A stretch of DNA of 64,000 bases from Lysinibacillus cavernae (GTDB taxonomy: Bacteria; Bacillota; Bacilli; Bacillales_A; Planococcaceae), in contig NZ_WMEF01000008.1 in NCBI RefSeq assembly GCF_009724685.1, positions 124,001-188,000 of the forward strand, read 5' to 3'. A program made the translations under genes and the position numbers. Shown here in pieces: positions 8,385 through 17,917 of the stretch (its first letter is position 1; each line of letters starts with the position of its first letter). The notes beneath the pieces were generated by a model, which saw only the letters and a program-made list of their open reading frames with translations, was not told the origin of the DNA and did not search any database.

Positions 8385-9711
8385 CCGTAAACACGAACTA
8401 TTACAGCAATTTCCGCAACTAAAAGAACTAGCAAATAAAGATACTGTATTATGGGAAAATACAAATTGGATGAGGACTCCACAAACAAACCTCTTTACGA
8501 TGCTAGAAGTGGAGGAAGCGGAAGAAACATTGCATCGTTTTTCTTCTTATTTAAAAGTAGCATTTCCTGAGCTTGTAGAAAGTGATGGTTTGATTGAATC
8601 AATCATCAAGGAGATCCCAGCAATGAAAAGTGCGCTTGAGCAAAAGTACGGTGTGTCGATACCAGGTCAACTCCTATTAAAATGTGATCATGCTCTCCCA
8701 ATCTCTGGTTCAATCAAAGCACGTGGAGGGATTTATGAGGTATTAATACATGCAGAAAGGTTAGCTTTGGCAAGTGGAAAGCTCACACAAGAAGATGATT
8801 ATGCGCTCCTAGCAACAGAGGAATTCCAGTCGTTCTTCCAACAATACACGATTGCGGTAGGCTCCACAGGGAATTTAGGTTTAAGTATCGGCATTATAGG
8901 CAAGAAGCTCGGCTTTAATGTCGTTGTACATATGTCGAGTGACGCCAAAGAATGGAAAAAAGCTTTACTGCGAGAAAAAGGAGCCACAGTTATTGAATAC
9001 GAAGCTGATTACAGTGTGGCTGTTGAGCAGGGGAGACATGAAGCTGAACAAGATCCAATGTGTCACTTTATTGATGATGAAAATTCAAAGGATCTATTTG
9101 CAGGCTATGCAGTAGCAGCAAAGCGTTTAAAAGACCAATTGGAAAAGACGAATATTACTGTCAACAAAGCGCATCCATTGTTCGTTTATTTACCATGTGG
9201 TGTCGGTGGAGGTCCAGGTGGTGTTGCCTATGGATTACGAGAGGTATTCGGCGAGCATGTGCATATTTTCTTTGCGGAGCCCGTCGCTTCTCCTTGTATG
9301 ACAATTGGGCTGATGACAGGTTTACATGACGCTATTAGTGTAGAAGATATTGATCTTGACAATAACACGGAAGCAGATGGTCTTGCTGTGGGGCGTGCTT
9401 CAAAATTTGTAGGCAAAGTGATGGAAACGTATGTTAGTGGTTGTTACACAGTGACAGATAAAGAATTATTTACATCATTAGGGTTAGCAGTGGATAGTGA
9501 AGGATTATTTTTAGAACCTTCCGCACATGCAGGCATGTATGGTGCCATTCGCTTACTGCAAAAAGGTCAATCTTACTTAGAGCAGCATGCATTAGTAAGC
9601 AACATGTCACAAGCTACACATCTTGTGTGGGCAACAGGGGGCAGTATGGTTCCTACAACTATGCGTGCAGCATATTTAGAGAAGAGCAGAGAAATTGATA
9701 GTATTGAGTGA
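8374..9711 (+). CDS. dsdA: D-serine ammonia-lyase
   Basis: A PLP enzyme that deaminates D-serine to pyruvate and ammonia. It has the DsdA features RTPQTNLF near the N-terminus, the PLP lysine K115 in GSIKARGG, VGSTGNLGLSIG, and the phosphate-binding glycine loop GVGGGPGG near residue 275, ending in WATGGSMVP. The 445-residue length is normal. GTG start with GGAGG about eight bases upstream, inside the end of the preceding gene. No dsdC or dsdX homologue is adjacent; a role in D-amino acid detoxification or wall recycling is inferred. Confidence 0.94.
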   Translation: MKNDRKHELLQQFPQLKELANKDTVLWENTNWMRTPQTNLFTMLEVEEAEETLHRFSSYLKVAFPELVESDGLIESIIKEIPAMKSALEQKYGVSIPGQLLLKCDHALPISGSIKARGGIYEVLIHAERLALASGKLTQEDDYALLATEEFQSFFQQYTIAVGSTGNLGLSIGIIGKKLGFNVVVHMSSDAKEWKKALLREKGATVIEYEADYSVAVEQGRHEAEQDPMCHFIDDENSKDLFAGYAVAAKRLKDQLEKTNITVNKAHPLFVYLPCGVGGGPGGVAYGLREVFGEHVHIFFAEPVASPCMTIGLMTGLHDAISVEDIDLDNNTEADGLAVGRASKFVGKVMETYVSGCYTVTDKELFTSLGLAVDSEGLFLEPSAHAGMYGAIRLLQKGQSYLEQHALVSNMSQATHLVWATGGSMVPTTMRAAYLEKSREIDSIE

Positions 9712-9797
9712 TCCAAAAGAGTGTCACACCGCTCCTTCGGTATAACAGTGCACACAACTGCTCAACTTCAAAGGGACCCTCGAGTCTGATTAAACAA

Positions 9798-9830
9798 AAA
9801 CAGGTGGAGAAATTTTCTCCACCTGTTTGC
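9798..9830. terminator. Bidirectional terminator, dsdA / aminotransferase
   Basis: A near-perfect 15-bp palindrome (AAACAGGTGGAGAAA and its complement) between the convergent genes. Confidence 0.85.
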
Positions 9831-9834
9831 CGTA

Positions 9835-11010
9835 TTAACGTAGCAATGCTTTGTGTTGTGCAGCTAGAAATACTTTGTGTGCGGCACTTACGCCTGCTCC
9901 TGGTTCAAAGTCGTAGGAGAAATCTTGAAGGGCGGCTTCCATTAAAGAGACGGCTTGTAAAATATCACTTGGGAAACAATAGCCCATATGGCCGAATCTG
10001 AAAATTTTTCCTTGCAGATGACCAAGACCGCCTGCGAAGTCTATATGATAGTGCTGCTTGAGATGTGCTAAGAGCTCAGCAAGGTCAATACCTTGTGGAG
10101 CCTTGATGGCTGTAATGGTTGGTGAGGCATATTGATCCTCTGTTAATAGCTCAATGTGTAATGCTTTCATTGCGCTACGCACCATGTTTTTCATGAGTTC
10201 ATGGCGTGCAACCGTTTGAGCAAAGCCACCTTCTTGTTCAATTAATTTACAAACCTCATGCAGTCCGTAAATCAGTGTAATTGCAGGCGTATTTGGAGTC
10301 ATGCCCTTTTCCGCCCAGCTACGATAGCTTAATAGATTTAAATAATATGCTGGTGTTTGATTTTTTTCAATGACTTTCCAAGCTCTTTCGCTCACGCTGA
10401 CAAGAGAAAGCCCTGGAGGGAGCATCATTGCTTTTTGAGAGCCTGTTACCAGAATATCGATGCCCCAAGCATCCATTTCGGCAGGAACGCCACCGATACA
10501 GCTTACGCCATCTACAATAACGAGGGCATTTGTTTCGTCACGGATTACCTGTGCTAATTCAGCAATTGGGTTTAAAATGCCGGTAGATGTTTCATTGTAC
10601 GTGACAAAAACGGCTTTAATATTCTCCAATGGTTGTAATAATGCTCGTAGTTCCTCGGGTGTGCAAGCTTGTCCCCATTCTTTTTCAAGCTTATGTACAT
10701 GGAAGCCATATTGTTCACAAATCGATACGAAATAGTCACCGAATGCCCCAATGGTGATGACTACAACTTCTTCACCAGCAGCAACTGTGTTGACAGCTGC
10801 AGCTTCTAGTGCAGCTGTGCCACCTGATGGCAAAAGTAAGATATCCTGCGTCGTACCGAAAACGGGCTTTACTAATTCAATGGTTTCTCGGTATAACTCT
10901 ACAAATTCTTGACTTCGATGACTAAAAATATTCCGATTCATCGCAAATTGAACTTTTTTTGGAATCGGCGTTGGCCCCGGATGTCTTAAAATATTTTCAT
11001 ACACATTCAT
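9835..11010 (-). CDS. Class V aminotransferase (alanine-glyoxylate/PucG-like)
   Basis: A PLP aminotransferase of the small class V type, 391 residues. The N-terminal HPGPTPIP binds substrate carboxylate; PSGGTAALEAA contacts the cofactor phosphate; D167 in VIVDGVS and the Schiff-base lysine K193 in TGSQKAMMLPPG are present; the C-terminal FRFGHMGY is typical. The closest named groups are alanine/serine-glyoxylate aminotransferases and the ureidoglycine-glyoxylate enzyme PucG. No purine-catabolism genes lie nearby, so the general name is safer. ATG start behind GGAGACTG. Confidence 0.88.
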   Translation of the reverse strand: MNVYENILRHPGPTPIPKKVQFAMNRNIFSHRSQEFVELYRETIELVKPVFGTTQDILLLPSGGTAALEAAAVNTVAAGEEVVVITIGAFGDYFVSICEQYGFHVHKLEKEWGQACTPEELRALLQPLENIKAVFVTYNETSTGILNPIAELAQVIRDETNALVIVDGVSCIGGVPAEMDAWGIDILVTGSQKAMMLPPGLSLVSVSERAWKVIEKNQTPAYYLNLLSYRSWAEKGMTPNTPAITLIYGLHEVCKLIEQEGGFAQTVARHELMKNMVRSAMKALHIELLTEDQYASPTITAIKAPQGIDLAELLAHLKQHYHIDFAGGLGHLQGKIFRFGHMGYCFPSDILQAVSLMEAALQDFSYDFEPGAGVSAAHKVFLAAQHKALLR

Positions 11011-11147
11011 CAGTCTCCTTTGATATAAATTCGAAATTTTCTAACTATAATAATACCATATCTACTATGCTAGCTAACTGCTTTTTTGAAAAAAAGATGG
11101 AAAATATTGTTTTTGTGATACAATTTTTTTTAAAGGAGGCTGTGTAC

Positions 11148-12209
11148 ATGGAAACAACGATACATTATCCATTTATTTATTTTTTGTACGAACCAAATCA
11201 GGTGTTCGTTTACAAAATTCAAGCTTTAGCGTATATCACGATAGCAGATGTTACAGAAAAGGGGGAATGGGCGGGGTATGAACTAAAACCATCTGAACCA
11301 TTTACAGCTTTTCATCATGAACGTAGTAGCCCTAAGCAGGGGTGGTCCTTGTTGTTCGAGCAAAATCAGCTCAATCATTTTGTAGACATCATTAATGACT
11401 ACATTCAACAAAGAAAGGTCGAGACCTCAACTACTGCACAAATGGTACATATCGTTTGCTCGGAATCTGCAGCAGGCTCATTACGGGTAGCACTTGCTCC
11501 GCCGAAATATGTCATAGGGTTTCCAGACGATTTATCTATCGGCCCATTATGGAAACTCGATGAAAAAAGAGGACAGGCATTCCGCCATGAGTGGTTAATG
11601 GAAAATATTAATGATGGCATGGATGATTTTGTAAATCAGAACAAGTTTATGAATACTATTAGAGAGATACAGAATATTCCACGTCACCAACCAATCTATA
11701 TTTGGTATGGGCACAATGCAGAAGAACAGTGTGGACTCCGATTTATCCTCTATCTACTGCGTGATAGAACAAATGAAATTGTTCTCATCAACACGGGGGA
11801 ACAGAATGTTATCAATCGTCAATGGAATATCGAGCAGTATGACAAAAAGCAACTACCTGCTGAGGAGCATCTGCTATTTCAACAGCAATGGGAAAGTTTA
11901 GCGCAAACAAAAGAGGTTTTTCGTCTATGGTTGCATCAGCAAATTCGAGCAGTTCCAGAGAATTACTATGATAATTTGATTATGTCAACGCTAGGACAAG
12001 TTCATCAGGAACAAGGAAGTGCAGATTTTATTCAAACAGGGCCATTCATTTATGAGCTAGTTACAAGAATGGATGACCCTCCAAATATCTTCTTTTTAGA
12101 ATATCGAATTCGATATTTAGCATACAGTGGGGTGTTTGAATTAAAAGGGATTCCTAAATCAATGCGACATTACCAAGTGAGATTACGCCAAAAAACCTCT
12201 TTAGCCTAA
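11148..12209 (+). CDS. DUF1835/DUF3658 domain protein
   Basis: A 353-residue protein. The central part, from MVHIVCSESAAGSLRVAL, is a DUF1835 domain with the conserved FPDDLSIGPLW block. IYIWYGHNAEEQCGLRFIL follows, and the C-terminal third resembles DUF3658, with a region predicted to contact nucleic acid or protein. The first 110 residues are a less conserved extension. The start at 11148 sits behind AAAGGAGG; the frame is open 63 codons further up but without a ribosome site and overlapping the divergent gene. No function is established for this family. Confidence 0.8.
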   Translation: METTIHYPFIYFLYEPNQVFVYKIQALAYITIADVTEKGEWAGYELKPSEPFTAFHHERSSPKQGWSLLFEQNQLNHFVDIINDYIQQRKVETSTTAQMVHIVCSESAAGSLRVALAPPKYVIGFPDDLSIGPLWKLDEKRGQAFRHEWLMENINDGMDDFVNQNKFMNTIREIQNIPRHQPIYIWYGHNAEEQCGLRFILYLLRDRTNEIVLINTGEQNVINRQWNIEQYDKKQLPAEEHLLFQQQWESLAQTKEVFRLWLHQQIRAVPENYYDNLIMSTLGQVHQEQGSADFIQTGPFIYELVTRMDDPPNIFFLEYRIRYLAYSGVFELKGIPKSMRHYQVRLRQKTSLA

Positions 12210-12226
12210 GGGCATAAAGAGGTTTT
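12192..12226. terminator. Bidirectional terminator
   Basis: AAAACCTCTTTA and TAAAGAGGTTTT form a perfect 12-bp stem with an 11-base loop that includes the DUF1835 stop codon. It serves the convergent membrane gene too. Confidence 0.9.
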
Positions 12227-12237
12227 AACACGGTGCA

Positions 12238-12732
12238 TTATGCAACAAATGGTTTGTTCATGCGCATTAAACCGTAGATAGCAAAGAACAATCCACCTGT
12301 GATAATCATTAAAATCGTATATAGCACAGCTTTCCCTGTTTCGCCACACCAGCGATAGAATAGGCGATACGAGAAATACAATGTAAAGCCTACCGCACCT
12401 AGAGAAGCAAGTATGCCGATAAATGGAATAAACGAAACGATTAACAAGCCCGCATAAATAAGCGTATTTTTTAAAGCTGTTGCACGTACTGTTTCTCGAT
12501 TGTCCCCACCAGCTGTCAGTAGGAAGAGACTGTAAGCATTAATAATTGGAATCCAAGCGATATAGGCTACATCTCCAAAACCATTTGTTTTAGACGTCAT
12601 AAAATAAATGAGTGCACTAATAATGTAGGCGATTAAACCAATAACAAGAGCTGCTAAAATAAATAGTAAAAACAAGCCACCCATAGCTGCATCCAAATCA
12701 TTATAATAATAAGAATCATCATAATTATACAT
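12238..12732 (-). CDS. Small integral membrane protein, function unknown
   Basis: A 164-residue protein with a tyrosine/aspartate-rich N-terminus (DDSYYYNDLD) and four hydrophobic segments at about residues 15-45, 55-75, 90-120 and 138-158. The loop WIPIINAYSLFLLT and the segment YRWCGETGKAVLY suggest a small membrane family of the DUF5684 kind, but I cannot assign it firmly. ATG start with GGGAGG eight bases upstream. Monocistronic. Confidence 0.75.
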   Translation of the reverse strand: MYNYDDSYYYNDLDAAMGGLFLLFILAALVIGLIAYIISALIYFMTSKTNGFGDVAYIAWIPIINAYSLFLLTAGGDNRETVRATALKNTLIYAGLLIVSFIPFIGILASLGAVGFTLYFSYRLFYRWCGETGKAVLYTILMIITGGLFFAIYGLMRMNKPFVA

Positions 12733-13023
12733 CAGTAAAACCTCCCTTCATTTGAAAATACCTCCTAATAATAACAAGTCTAGCGTGTTTAAGCTACAAC
12801 GAATTTTATGTAATATTTAGTAGAAATCGCACGAATGTACTAGAATATAAATTATTTTTAAGTCTTTGATGATGATTTTTTGAGTAATAAATACAAAAAA
12901 AGCAAATAATATCCTTTGGAAAATGATTGTGCTAGTTTTGGAGAATCATTTTTGACGTTTTTTACTTTATACCAAACATTACTATCCTATGATGGTAGGA
13001 GCTCATAACATACCATCCAAATC
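12733..13023. other. AT-rich intergenic region without a gene
   Basis: No coding frame with a ribosome site was found. It holds the promoter area of the small membrane gene and an inverted repeat GATGGTA/TACCATC (12991-12997 and 13011-13017). Nothing else recognisable. Confidence 0.5.
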
Positions 13024-13056
13024 AAAAAAATAGCCACCTTACCACATAGTAAGGTG
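13024..13056 (-). terminator. Terminator of the nitroreductase gene
   Basis: CACCTTAC/GTAAGGTG stem with a 6-base loop, followed on the minus strand by a run of seven T. Confidence 0.88.
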
Positions 13057-13071
13057 ACCATTTTGCAAGAA

Positions 13072-13698
13072 TTAAATGAATTTAGCAATGTGCGCTAATT
13101 CAATACGAGAAGAATTATAGGCAGGAGCTGCTGCTTTACCAATTGCGATTAAAATAACTGGCACGATATGATCAGCTAATTCAAACCGTTGAGCGAAGGC
13201 TTCTTTATTAAATCCACCCATTGGGACTGTATCATAGCCCATATCTTTTGCTAATAGCATAATTTGCATAGAAATTAGACCAGCATCAAATGTCACGATA
13301 TTTTTTAATACTTCTTGTGGAAGCTGAGAATATAAGTTTATCGAATTGTTGATCATTAAATCTTTTGCTGCTTCATTGATATAGCCAAGATCAAAGTTTT
13401 TCGTATAGACAGCTTCCGCATTTTCGTACATTTTTGTATCCCCTAGAACGGCAATAATTGCTGAGGAAGTTTCCACTTGTTCTTGATTGTTTGCAATGGC
13501 ACGTAACTCTTTTTTAGTCGCTTCATCTTGAATCACTAAAAAGCGCCAAGGCTGTAGATTACTAGATGATGGAGCAGACGTTGCTTCAACAAGTAATTCT
13601 TCTAATTGTTCTTGTGGAATTTTATAGGTTTCGTCGTATTTACGTACAGATTTACGTTCATGCATAACTTTATTTAAATAACTTTGTGTCACGGTCAT
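13072..13698 (-). CDS. Nitroreductase family protein (YdgI/YodC type)
   Basis: An FMN-dependent NAD(P)H oxidoreductase of 208 residues. The FMN-binding N-terminal RKSVRKYD motif, ATSAPSSSNLQPWRF, and the C-terminal GYDTVPMGGFN plus VPVILIAIGKA blocks are all present. Similar Bacillus proteins reduce nitroaromatics or quinones in vitro; the physiological substrate is unknown. The start is the ATG at 13696-13698, nine bases behind AAGGAG; the upstream ATG at 13714 immediately precedes that site. Monocistronic. Confidence 0.88.
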   Translation of the reverse strand: MTVTQSYLNKVMHERKSVRKYDETYKIPQEQLEELLVEATSAPSSSNLQPWRFLVIQDEATKKELRAIANNQEQVETSSAIIAVLGDTKMYENAEAVYTKNFDLGYINEAAKDLMINNSINLYSQLPQEVLKNIVTFDAGLISMQIMLLAKDMGYDTVPMGGFNKEAFAQRFELADHIVPVILIAIGKAAAPAYNSSRIELAHIAKFI

Positions 13699-13922
13699 TA
13701 TTTTAGTCTCCTTCATTGTATGATGCGTTTTTTACTATACGATATATGAATCCATATTCCAAGTAAATTGCTCGAATTAAAGATTCTTGAATGGAGGATT
13801 TATTATCTTTGTATCATGTTGTAGTATTTTGAAAAGTTACAAAAAAAATATATTTTTATAGACGTAATCCATTTATACTAGAAGGTAAATAGAGCAAAAA
13901 TAACAGCATGGAGTGAAGGTAG

Positions 13923-15953
13923 ATGAAAAAACTATTGGGAAATTTAAAACTTATGGAAAAAATAGGGATACTTATTCCTATTATCATTGTTTTTCTAGGT
14001 GGTATGTCCTTCCTTAACTATTTGGGCGCATCAAATGAACTTGAAAGCTCTATTGAAAATGAAATGTCTATACTGGCGGATGATGTAACAGGCTCTGTTG
14101 AGAGCAAATTGCATTCACATACTCAGCTTATACATAGTGCAAAAACAACGATTGAGTCGGCAGACAATATAATGACAAGAGAACAATTTACTCGCTATGT
14201 ACAACAGCTATTGCCACTCAATAAGGAAACATATGGTATGGGCCTATGGCTAGAGGAAGATGCAGCAAAGGGTGAAATATTTGGGCCGTACGCCTATAAA
14301 GAAGGGGAGAAAATTATCGCAACGGATACTTATGAAGATCCAGCCTATCGTTTTCATGAGCAAGACTGGTATCGCAACAGTATCCAATCTGATCAAGTAG
14401 TACATACAGCGCCTTATTTTGATGAGGCTTTAGGAGAAATGTTTATTTCATTTGGTACACAAATTGTGAAAGATTCTACCCCCATTGGCGTCATTACAGG
14501 GGACTATGTTTTAGATTCAATCCAATCCATTGTCTCGGATGTGAAAATTCGCGACAGTGGCTATGCATTTTTAATTGATGATAGTGGACAATTTTTAACG
14601 CATCCGGATGTAGAGAAAGTGAATAAAGAGTCGATTCAGCAATTTTTAAATATTCCTGTTGAACAATTGTCAGAGCAGCAAAAGCTAATGCAAACAACGA
14701 TTGATGGCAATGACTTTACACTACAATATAAGCAAATACAAGATATGCCATGGAAGTTGGTTTTACTTGTTCCAACAAGCGAGCTATATAGCGAGGTACA
14801 GGCAATGCTTCAACAACAAATAGTAATCAGTGTGATTCTCATTGTACTCATTGCGATTATTATCTACTTACTTGCTCGCTATATCCGTACTGAAATGAAA
14901 ACGATGAATACGTATTTAGGCTATCTTGCTACTGGCGATTTAACGCAACAAATGACTGTCCATACAAAGGATGAATTTGGTGAAATGGCTCAGTATTATA
15001 ACGATTCTGTGGAAGCATTAGGTTCGATGATGCAGCGGATCGTAGCCGAAACGGAAACGGTTGCTTCAACTGCCGAGGAATTAACAGCAAGTGTACAAGA
15101 GGTCAATAAAACCGTCACAGAAGTAGCCATTTCCATGCAAGATGTAGCTGAAAATACAAGTTCACAACAACAGGTCAGTGGGCAATTAAAAGGTGTCACA
15201 ACACAATTAGGCAATGATATGAAAACGGCAATGGACGATTTACATGACGCGGTCCAACAGTCTGTAACAACGTCTAATATGGCTACAGGGGGCTCGAAAA
15301 AAATACAAGCTTTTGTGGATGATATCGTTCAGCTTCATGCACAGGTAGACAGCAGTGCTAATCTAGTGAGTAGCTTAAAAGAGCAATCCGCACAAATAGA
15401 GCAAATGAGTCAGTTAATTTCAGCCATTACCGACCAAACCAATTTACTATCCCTCAACGCTGCTATTGAAGCGGCACGAGCAGGTGAAGCAGGAAAAGGT
15501 TTTGCTGTTGTTGCTGGAGAGGTGAAAGCACTTGCTGAACAGACAAGTCGTGCTTCTTTAGACATTGCGAAAGTCGTCCTAACGATTCAAGAGCAAATGA
15601 ATGAAGCCGTGATCTTAATGGAGCAAAGTCGAAGAATTGCCCATCAGGGTATTGATTCTGTCCAACAAGCAGGCACTACCTTTGATACGATTGCCAATGC
15701 CATCGAAGGGCTTCAAAATACGATGCAAAAGACGAGCAAAACAACAGCAGATGCCTTTAAAAATCTAAATGAAGTGACAGCAAACGTGCAGGTGATTAGC
15801 CAACAGGCAATGACAACGAATGATCATACATTAAATGTATCGGCAATCACTGAAGAACAGGCCTCTACGATGAATGAGATGGCTGTGGCCTCGGAGCAGT
15901 TAGCGCAACTTGCTCAAAATCTCCGAGAAGAAACAGGTAAATTTAACGTTTAA
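13923..15953 (+). CDS. Methyl-accepting chemotaxis protein with dCache sensor
   Basis: A 676-residue chemoreceptor. Order: TM1 at about residues 12-32; a double Cache domain at about 35-285 with [32 protein letters not shown] and [20 protein letters not shown]2 at about 292-316; HAMP to about 370; a methyl-accepting coiled coil with the hairpin tip [20 protein letters not shown] near 505. The double Cache layout is the class that often binds amino acids or other small metabolites. The ATG follows GGAGTGAAGG. It is unrelated in its sensor to the chemoreceptor at 2870. Complete and monocistronic. Confidence 0.94.
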   Translation: MKKLLGNLKLMEKIGILIPIIIVFLGGMSFLNYLGASNELESSIENEMSILADDVTGSVESKLHSHTQLIHSAKTTIESADNIMTREQFTRYVQQLLPLNKETYGMGLWLEEDAAKGEIFGPYAYKEGEKIIATDTYEDPAYRFHEQDWYRNSIQSDQVVHTAPYFDEALGEMFISFGTQIVKDSTPIGVITGDYVLDSIQSIVSDVKIRDSGYAFLIDDSGQFLTHPDVEKVNKESIQQFLNIPVEQLSEQQKLMQTTIDGNDFTLQYKQIQDMPWKLVLLVPTSELYSEVQAMLQQQIVISVILIVLIAIIIYLLARYIRTEMKTMNTYLGYLATGDLTQQMTVHTKDEFGEMAQYYNDSVEALGSMMQRIVAETETVASTAEELTASVQEVNKTVTEVAISMQDVAENTSSQQQVSGQLKGVTTQLGNDMKTAMDDLHDAVQQSVTTSNMATGGSKKIQAFVDDIVQLHAQVDSSANLVSSLKEQSAQIEQMSQLISAITDQTNLLSLNAAIEAARAGEAGKGFAVVAGEVKALAEQTSRASLDIAKVVLTIQEQMNEAVILMEQSRRIAHQGIDSVQQAGTTFDTIANAIEGLQNTMQKTSKTTADAFKNLNEVTANVQVISQQAMTTNDHTLNVSAITEEQASTMNEMAVASEQLAQLAQNLREETGKFNV

Positions 15954-15959
15954 TAAAGG

Positions 15960-15990
15960 GCGTACATCTATGTTTAGGTGTACGCTTTTT
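15960..15990 (+). terminator. Terminator of the second chemoreceptor gene
   Basis: A 10-bp stem (GCGTACATCT with AGGTGTACGC, one wobble pair) and a T5 tail. Confidence 0.88.
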
Positions 15991-15992
15991 CA

Positions 15993-17222
15993 TTACCTAA
16001 ATGTAAATGCTTCCCATTCTATATGGCTACTAGGAATGGACGATTTGAATTGCTTAATCATTTTTTCTGGCCCACATATAAAAATACTAGTATTAGCTGG
16101 TATTGTCATAACATCAAAAATGAGCCTGTCTTCCTGAGTTGTATCGATAAATGTCACTGTGAAATGATCATTTGTTTGAGCATAGTCCTGCAAAAAATCT
16201 TTGTAGATGACAGTATCTGGCCCATGAAAGGAATAATATAGGTCAATTTTCTTATTAGGGTTCAGTTGTAAATAAGCTAGAAATGGCGTGATGCCAATGC
16301 CACCAGCAATCCATATTTGCTGATTGGAACCATTGTCAAAGTCGAAATGACCATATGGACCATCTAGGGCTACGGGTGATTTTACTTGAATACGGTTATA
16401 AACCTGCTGTGTAAAATCTCCAACTGCTTTCATCGTTACCACAACTTTTTCTCCATTACCACCAGAAATAGAAAAGGGATGTGGTGCCTTTTCGATGCCA
16501 TCTTGAAAGATTTTTAAAAAGATAAATTGTCCTGGACGATAGTCGAGCTTTTTCGAGAGTGTTAGCTCTAATTCAATAACATGGGTGTTCAGTCTTTGAA
16601 GAGCTGAAATATGACCGGTGTACGGGAAGAACATATCTTGATACATCGTGAGCATATACAGAGCAGACATAAATCCGATAATTGTTGTCAGTGCTGTGAA
16701 AATACCTAAAGGTGTAGGTTGTAATAAATCATATTGGCTAGAAAAATAAGCATGATAAATACCGGATGTATAGGGAACAAGTAATAAACGATGGAGCCAG
16801 CGCCAATGCTCATACTTTAGAAATTTTGCAATGAAGGCAAGGACAATAAGGATGATAAAGCCATATTGTGCAAACTCACCTAGCTCTTTAGCAAATTCAT
16901 TTAGTGAGGTTTGTTGCATTAGTTCCTTATCAGGAACCATTTTTTGCAATTGCCCGTGTAAAATGAGCAATCCAAGTGAAAGGATTGCCAGCACTTTATG
17001 ATAAAAATAGACTCGCTCAAGCCCATTAAACCAACGTTCTAAAATTTTGATTCTTGTAGCTAAAAAGAATACAAGAAATAAACCAGTAATCGCTAATCCT
17101 CCAATGAGATGGCTCAGTTTATTCAGTAGGTGGATGGGCTCCATAGGTGTAGAGAAATACCAAAATAAAGCACTACTACCCATAGAGAATAGTATAAAAA
17201 GTATTCCTTTATAAGCTTTCAT
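15993..17222 (-). CDS. Membrane ferric-reductase-like flavoprotein
   Basis: A 409-residue membrane oxidoreductase. The first half (to about residue 210) has about six hydrophobic helices of the ferric reductase-like transmembrane domain, with histidines in HLIGG, ILHGQ and HWRWLHR that may hold haem. The second half is a ferredoxin-NADP reductase module: RPGQFIFLKIF and HPFSISG bind FAD, and AGGIGITPFLAY binds the nucleotide. It probably moves electrons from NAD(P)H across the membrane to ferric iron or another acceptor. The start is the ATG at 17220-17222 behind GGAGG; the ORF is open ten codons upstream. Monocistronic. Confidence 0.85.
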   Translation of the reverse strand: MKAYKGILFILFSMGSSALFWYFSTPMEPIHLLNKLSHLIGGLAITGLFLVFFLATRIKILERWFNGLERVYFYHKVLAILSLGLLILHGQLQKMVPDKELMQQTSLNEFAKELGEFAQYGFIILIVLAFIAKFLKYEHWRWLHRLLLVPYTSGIYHAYFSSQYDLLQPTPLGIFTALTTIIGFMSALYMLTMYQDMFFPYTGHISALQRLNTHVIELELTLSKKLDYRPGQFIFLKIFQDGIEKAPHPFSISGGNGEKVVVTMKAVGDFTQQVYNRIQVKSPVALDGPYGHFDFDNGSNQQIWIAGGIGITPFLAYLQLNPNKKIDLYYSFHGPDTVIYKDFLQDYAQTNDHFTVTFIDTTQEDRLIFDVMTIPANTSIFICGPEKMIKQFKSSIPSSHIEWEAFTFR

Positions 17223-17387
17223 AAAATAACCTCCACCACTATTTTTATCCATATTGTAAATAGCTATACAAATAGTAGGATTAAAATATTTTCGAGCGTA
17301 CGTTCGGAATGTATGTTCCCTTTTGTGCAGATTTGTGATACATTAAGAAGGAAAAAATATTAGAGAGAGAAGGAGTGGAAGTAATTT

Positions 17388-17876
17388 ATGCAAGGGAATA
17401 CCCATATCGTTGGGGGCATCACAGCAAGTCTTGCCTTTGCACAGTTTTCAAATGATAACCCACTTGTCTTAGTAGGTGCAGGTGTTATCGGTGCATTACT
17501 TCCAGATATATGTCACAGAGGTAGTAAAATCGGTCGAACATTTCCCATCATAGCGAAGTTAGTTAACATGGTGTTTGGGCATCGTTCCTTTACACATAGT
17601 TTGCTTTTTCTATTGTTAGTTATGTTGGTGTTACATAGTTTGATTCCTTACAAAGCGATTTCTATTGGGATTATTATTGGGATGGCTAGTCATATCGTGC
17701 TTGATATGTGCACAAAGAAAGGTGTTAAGTTATTTTTCCCAGCGTCTGTCTCCATTCGTTTTCCGCTTACAACGAAAACGGGCAGTAAGGTAGAAGGGTT
17801 TGTGCTCATGTTGCTGTCGATGCTATCCATCTATTTGAGCTACGAGTTGATTGTAAGATTCATTTATTCGATATAA
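17388..17876 (+). CDS. Membrane-bound metal-dependent hydrolase (YdjM/DUF457 family)
   Basis: A 162-residue protein with four hydrophobic segments and the DUF457/LexA-regulated YdjM signature: THIVGGITASLAFA at the N-terminus, the LLPDICHRGSKIGR loop, GHRSFTHSLLFLL and MASHIVLDMCTKKGVKLFFP. The histidines and aspartates of these loops form the putative metal site. Its role is unknown; the family is often linked to membrane remodelling or DNA-damage regulons. The ATG lies behind GAAGGAG. Confidence 0.85.
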   Translation: MQGNTHIVGGITASLAFAQFSNDNPLVLVGAGVIGALLPDICHRGSKIGRTFPIIAKLVNMVFGHRSFTHSLLFLLLVMLVLHSLIPYKAISIGIIIGMASHIVLDMCTKKGVKLFFPASVSIRFPLTTKTGSKVEGFVLMLLSMLSIYLSYELIVRFIYSI

Positions 17877-17885
17877 ATAAGAAGT

Positions 17886-17913
17886 GCCCCAGTATTCATC
17901 TACTGGGGCTTTT
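17886..17913 (+). terminator. Terminator of the YdjM-like gene
   Basis: GCCCCAGTA/TACTGGGGC stem with a 6-base loop and TTTT. Confidence 0.88.
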
Positions 17914-17917
17914 GATG

